Assembly (NCBI RefSeq): GCF_030676415.1 | Contig: NZ_JAUUTW010000040.1 | Location: 1-42,506, forward strand | DNA from: Peribacillus frigoritolerans | Lineage (GTDB): Bacteria; Bacillota; Bacilli; Bacillales; DSM-1321 | DNA: 42,506 nucleotides | Direction of reading: 5' to 3' | Shown here: piece by piece, positions 39,443 to 42,506 of the stretch | Layout: every line of letters starts with the position of its first letter | Position numbering within the stretch: the stretch's first letter is position 1 | The notes under the pieces: generated by a model | The model's database searches: none | What the model was told of the DNA's origin: nothing | What the model saw: only the letters and a program-made list of their open reading frames with translations | Program-made: the position numbers and the translations under genes

Positions 39443-40447
39443 TTATAATCCGTGTAGTAAACGATTGTCAACGCTTTCTCTTTCAATAATTTTATATTTT
39501 GATAGAGATAATTTTGGTAATTCTTCCCCGTTAACAAGCTTCACGATACTTTTAGCTGCCATTTGTCCTGCTTCTTTGTAGTAAAATTTCGCTGTAGTTA
39601 TGCCTGGATGTATCATCTCTGTTACTTCATAACCTCCAAATCCAGTGATCGACAAGTCTTCTGGGATTTTTAAACCTCTTAAATAAGCTGCTTTCAAAGC
39701 ACCAATCGCTATATTATCAGTTGCACATACGATAATAGAGGGAGTGAATTCTTCCATAATAGAGGGGACATTGATTAATGCATCTGTTATGCTGAAGCTT
39801 GTTTCATAATACCTTACTTCACAGTCTGATTTTTCATCTATCGCCCGCTGAAATCCTTTTTTTCGCATGACTCCTACAGCAATATCTTTTCCTGTTACGC
39901 CCAAAAAAGCAATCTTACGGTGACCTTTTTCCAGCACATGTTTTCCGAGATCATATGCTGCTTCATAATCATTGTGTATGATGCTGTGAATTGTTTCATG
40001 CTGCTGACCAACCAGTAAAACGGGTAAGTGCAGCTCTTTGAAGGCCTCTAAATGGGCGTCTGTAACTTGGGATGGAAGCAAGATCATTCCCGCAACCTTT
40101 TGCTTAGCCAGTGTGTAAATATTTTCAATTTCCCGATCTAAATCCTGACCGGTATTTGAGATCAGCATTTGATAATTTAGTTCTCTTAATTGTTCATCAA
40201 TGCCAATTAACGTATGAGAAGAAGCATACGAATCAAGTCTCGGTACGATGGTACCGATTATATTTGTTTTCTTTGCTTTTAAACTTTGAGCGAAGGCATT
40301 AGGAGCATAGCTGGTTTCATTTATCACACGTTCGATTTTATTTTTAGTTGCCTCACTAACAGAACCATTATTTAGATAACGTGAAACTGTACTCTTCGCA
40401 ACTCCGGCAAGCCTCGCGATATCAGTAATTGTAACCAAAGCATTCAT
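39443..40447 (-). CDS. scrR: LacI family repressor of the sucrose operon
   Basis: 334 residues. LacI HTH and hinge: VTITDIARLAGVAKSTVSRY, LNNGSVSEATKNKIERVI, SYAPNAFAQSLKAKKTNIIG. The periplasmic-binding-like effector domain ends with ITGFGGYEVTEMIHPGITTA. It lies upstream of scrA in the same orientation, with four CCGG palindromes between, which fits repression relieved by sucrose or a sugar phosphate. Confidence 0.93.
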   Translation of the reverse strand: MNALVTITDIARLAGVAKSTVSRYLNNGSVSEATKNKIERVINETSYAPNAFAQSLKAKKTNIIGTIVPRLDSYASSHTLIGIDEQLRELNYQMLISNTGQDLDREIENIYTLAKQKVAGMILLPSQVTDAHLEAFKELHLPVLLVGQQHETIHSIIHNDYEAAYDLGKHVLEKGHRKIAFLGVTGKDIAVGVMRKKGFQRAIDEKSDCEVRYYETSFSITDALINVPSIMEEFTPSIIVCATDNIAIGALKAAYLRGLKIPEDLSITGFGGYEVTEMIHPGITTAKFYYKEAGQMAAKSIVKLVNGEELPKLSLSKYKIIERESVDNRLLHGL

Positions 40448-40465
40448 CTCCGTCTTTATATGGAT

Positions 40466-40841
40466 TTATTTATTATACACCAATATGTTTAGTGAATTAA
40501 GAGGTGAATATAGTTGATTATTTAAACTTCCATATTCAACTACTTTCTTTAAGGCTTCATTTAAGGATAATTTTTTACCATCAATTTCTTCGTTCCATGA
40601 AATTACATAACACTCATTTGGTGCACCTTGTTTTTTAAGTAAAGTAGCAATTTCTTGATAATCGGAATTAGGCGTTGGTATTTCAATCATATATTCTGGA
40701 ATAAGTGTTTGGCATAATCGTGCAAAGTCTGTTCAATGCCTCTACTCTTTTCCTTTCTGATGATAGTTCAAATATAACTCTATCTTGTATTCTTTTAGCA
40801 AAGAACCTTTTTACCATTCTTTTTCCTTGTTCTTTATCCAT
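40466..40841 (-). pseudogene. Frameshifted unknown gene (cassette-like)
   Basis: GGAGG precedes an ATG at 40841 whose frame encodes MDKEQGKRMVKRFFAKRIQD, RVIFELSSERKRVEALN and stops at 40683. A second frame continues as RLCQTLIPEYMIEIPTPNSD, YQEIATLLKKQGAPNECYVI, WNEEIDGKKLSLNEALKKVV to 40466. Together they resemble a small Bacillus cytoplasmic protein family that I know only by pattern (RIQDRxxFEL ... CYVISxNEEIDGKxL). The shift lies near 40720-40735. Repeat B7 lies upstream. The C-terminal tail looks replaced. Confidence 0.75.
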
Positions 40842-40880
40842 TATAACCTCCTATACATGCTTGTTTGTACTAATCATAAA

Positions 40881-40911
40881 ATCCTTATTGAATTAACCTG
40901 CCCTTTAGCAT
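40881..40911. repeat. B-type dispersed repeat (B7)
   Basis: ATCCTTATTGAATTAACCTG then CCCTTTAGC. Closest to B1 (1111). Confidence 0.7.
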
Positions 40912-41013
40912 TCCTGTAGGTCGTTAAATATTAGGTTTGAAAAAAATAGAGCCCCTCAGTAAGATACGAGTATGAGTCCAATCTAACTCAAAGTCTTAAG
41001 GAGGAAGCCCTAC

Positions 41014-42110
41014 TATGAATTTTAAAATGCAAAACATACAAAATCAACTAATTGAGAGAATTACGGATCAACATCTAGTTGTTGGTGTGGATATTGCCCA
41101 ACACGTACACGTGGCCCGTGCTGTAAACTTCGGGGCATTGTGATCGGGAAACCTTTGTCTTTTGAAAATAACGAAGAGGGTTTTACTCGATTACTAAACT
41201 GGATCAAGGAACTAAAACATATGAAAAACCTAGACACAACGATAGTCGGAATGGAACCTACCGGTCATTATTGGATAAACCTTTCAAAGTGGCTAGTCAA
41301 ACAAAACATGGATGTCGTCACGGTCAATCCTCACCATGTAAAAAGAAACAAAGAAAACCGTCATAATACGCAATCCAAAAGTGATAAAAAAGATGCCCTT
41401 GTCATCGCTGATATGGTGAAGAATAGCTACTACGTATCATGTAAAGGGGCAATCGCAACCCTACGCCTCTTTCCTACCCCAGCTGAATTATGTTTCTTAC
41501 AGCCTCAAGATATCGTAACCGGGTGGAAATCATGTATGAAGCGACATTCCGGTCATAAAAAAGCCCGTTCCCTGCTTGCATTGGCCAAGCGTTCAATTGG
41601 TACGCAACAAGCCCTTGATGCGTATAAACTTCACTTGGGACAGTTATTAGAGGAATATGATCTCGCTTCATCCCAACTCGAAAGAGTGACGCTAGAAGTC
41701 ACAAACGTCTTGGAACAGATTCCATTCGTTAAGCAAATACTTGCCATTAAAGGAAAAAGCGAGATTTCATGAGCGGGAATCTTAGGAGAAGCTGGAGATC
41801 TGAGTGGGTTCGCCCACGGGAATGCGCTCCTTCGTCATGCAGGATTGCATCTCGCTGAGGCAAGCTCTGGGAAGTGGAAAGGCCAAATTGTTCTTTCCAA
41901 ACGTGGAAGATCACGCCTGCGGCGTTACCTCTTCCTTGTGACCATGAGTCTGAGTATAAAGCCCTACACTCGAATAATGTTAAAGTGAAGAAGATTAAGA
42001 AAATGAAATCCATCATGAAACTTTGTGGAAAACTCGCCCGTGTCCTAGTAGGGATTGCTCGTAATGGCTCTGCCTATTATGATTGGATACGGAGTGAAGT
42101 TTTTAACAAA
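41014..42110 (+). mobile_element. IS110-family transposase, decayed second element
   Basis: AAGGAGG precedes an ATG at 41014. The frame LVVGVDIAQHVHVARAVNF loses one base near 41135 and continues GIVIGKPLSFENNEEGFTRL, VGMEPTGHYWINLSKWLVKQ, NPHHVKRNKENRHNTQSKSD (DEDD domain). About 60-70 residues are missing after VKNSYYVSC. It then reads ATLRLFPTPAELCFLQPQDI, ending KGKSEIS and a stop at 41770, with the Tnp_20 part continuing AGILGEAGDLSGFAHGNALL in the same frame. At least three lesions. It is unrelated in detail to the element at 11215 (different subgroup). Confidence 0.9.
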
Positions 42111-42273
42111 AATTGTAGATAACTTAACCTTCTCACTTATTGTCTCTAAAGGAATGGAGATACTAGTTAGTGTCGCAATTGGATATATATTTCCAAAAGA
42201 AATTCCCAATTGGCGAACAGGGATTGGTATCACAATTATATTAATTGGTTTTTGGTTATTAAAAGGAAAATAG
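42079..42273 (+). pseudogene. C-terminal fragment of a small DMT/EamA-like transporter
   Basis: MIGYGVKFLTKIVDNLTFSL, IVSKGMEILVSVAIGYIFPK, EIPNWRTGIGITIILIGFWL, LKGK. Two hydrophobic helices ending in the GIxxIxxGxxLLKG pattern of EamA/SMR-type transporters. Homology with the IS110 C-terminus runs up to about its first codon, so the transporter 5' part was replaced by the IS element. Translation is doubtful. Confidence 0.55.
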
Positions 42274-42302
42274 AAAGAGTTTACCTTGATAGGCTCTTTC
42301 TT
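42272..42302 (+). terminator. Terminator after the transporter fragment
   Basis: AGAAAGAG and CTCTTTCT form an 8-base stem directly after the stop codon, followed by TTATG. Confidence 0.7.
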
Positions 42303-42337
42303 ATGACAAGTGTAATTTCGTTAGTTATTCAAGAATA

Positions 42338-42385
42338 TGTCCCAATTGTTGAACAAAGATCAACAGCACTCTTGAACTAACCTCC
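42338..42385. repeat. B-type dispersed repeat (B8)
   Basis: GTCCCAATTGTTGAACAAAG, ATCAACAGCACTCTTGAACT, AACCTCCC. It aligns with the left two thirds of B3 and B5; the right arm is disrupted after CCTCCC. Confidence 0.8.
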
Positions 42386-42506
42386 CTCAATAAACTAAAC
42401 ACAATCTCACGATTGCTCTAGAATTCTTAGGATTTCATAGTCATATCATTAACCGTTATCTATGTAAGCTCGGCATTACTCCTCTAGGATAGGGATTTAT
42501 CGAAAA
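42386..42506. other. Right window edge, unresolved
   Basis: A plus-strand stretch reads TIALEFLGFHSHIINRYLCK, LGITPLG and then a stop. It could be the edge of another decayed gene, but I do not recognise it. Confidence 0.3.

Noticed and set aside
41747..42016. Minus-strand ORF over the second IS110 element
   Set aside because: Antisense to the transposase remnant, with no independent coding evidence.

Overview
The window reads as chromosomal DNA of an endospore-forming, low-GC Bacillaceae. It opens with the 5' end of a 16S rRNA gene on the minus strand, behind tandem TTGACA-N17-TATAAT-type promoters and a boxA. The V1 helix recalls the Peribacillus simplex group; this is from memory, not a search. 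A SpoIIIAF-like gene, Bacillus-type Shine-Dalgarno sites and an AT-rich composition agree.

Layout. 1-3 kb: rRNA leader, a small ORF, and a CtaG-type plus DUF2243 membrane pair. 3-11 kb: a secreted GlpQ, a DNA-ligase stub, an S51-type peptidase, an orphan SpoIIIAF-like protein, a TetR-PfpI-DUF2306 operon behind a palindromic operator, a frameshifted DinB gene, a cytidine-deaminase-like gene and a small membrane protein. Several of these lie between two kinds of dispersed palindromic repeat, called A and B here. 11-12.3 kb: a frameshifted IS110 transposase. 12.5-33.4 kb: an accessory thiol, peroxide and electrophile island, almost all on the minus strand. It holds two paralogous TetR regulators, an AEC permease, malic enzyme, SDR, old yellow enzyme, three OsmC-like proteins, a double-domain AhpD/CMD protein, a DsbA/FrnE-like protein, four thioredoxin-fold proteins, TrxB, Dps, an MFS transporter, a GreA paralog and an alcohol dehydrogenase. 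33.7-40.5 kb: a sucrose PTS operon (scrR, scrA, scrB, scrK, IIA) with a dead glucose-type EIICB inserted. 40.5-42.5 kb: a frameshifted cassette-like gene, a decayed IS110 element and a transporter fragment.

The main observation is a probable local regulon. Nine copies of a 20-bp TetR-type palindrome (TGTACCTACCGTTTGGTACA and variants) lie between 12549 and 31552, mostly just upstream of CMD, OsmC, thioredoxin and Dps genes or their remnants. The two TetR paralogs lie beside two of these sites. A second palindrome (ATTCAATTGATTAATTGAAT type) lies upstream of the SDR, two TrxA copies and the ADH. The island grew by segmental duplication. A CMD-DsbA-OsmC unit is present twice with complementary decay, and a promoter/trxB-end/trxA segment is present twice with dps between the copies. 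The likely joint function is repair of, and resistance to, thiol-reactive compounds such as quinones, aldehydes, hypochlorite or organic peroxides. That function is inferred from gene families only.

The second observation is the A/B repeat system. On the minus strand it reads gene, palindrome A (which carries the gene's TAA stop in two cases), rho-independent hairpin, repeat B, next gene. This gives a cassette-like arrangement with no recombinase visible in the window.
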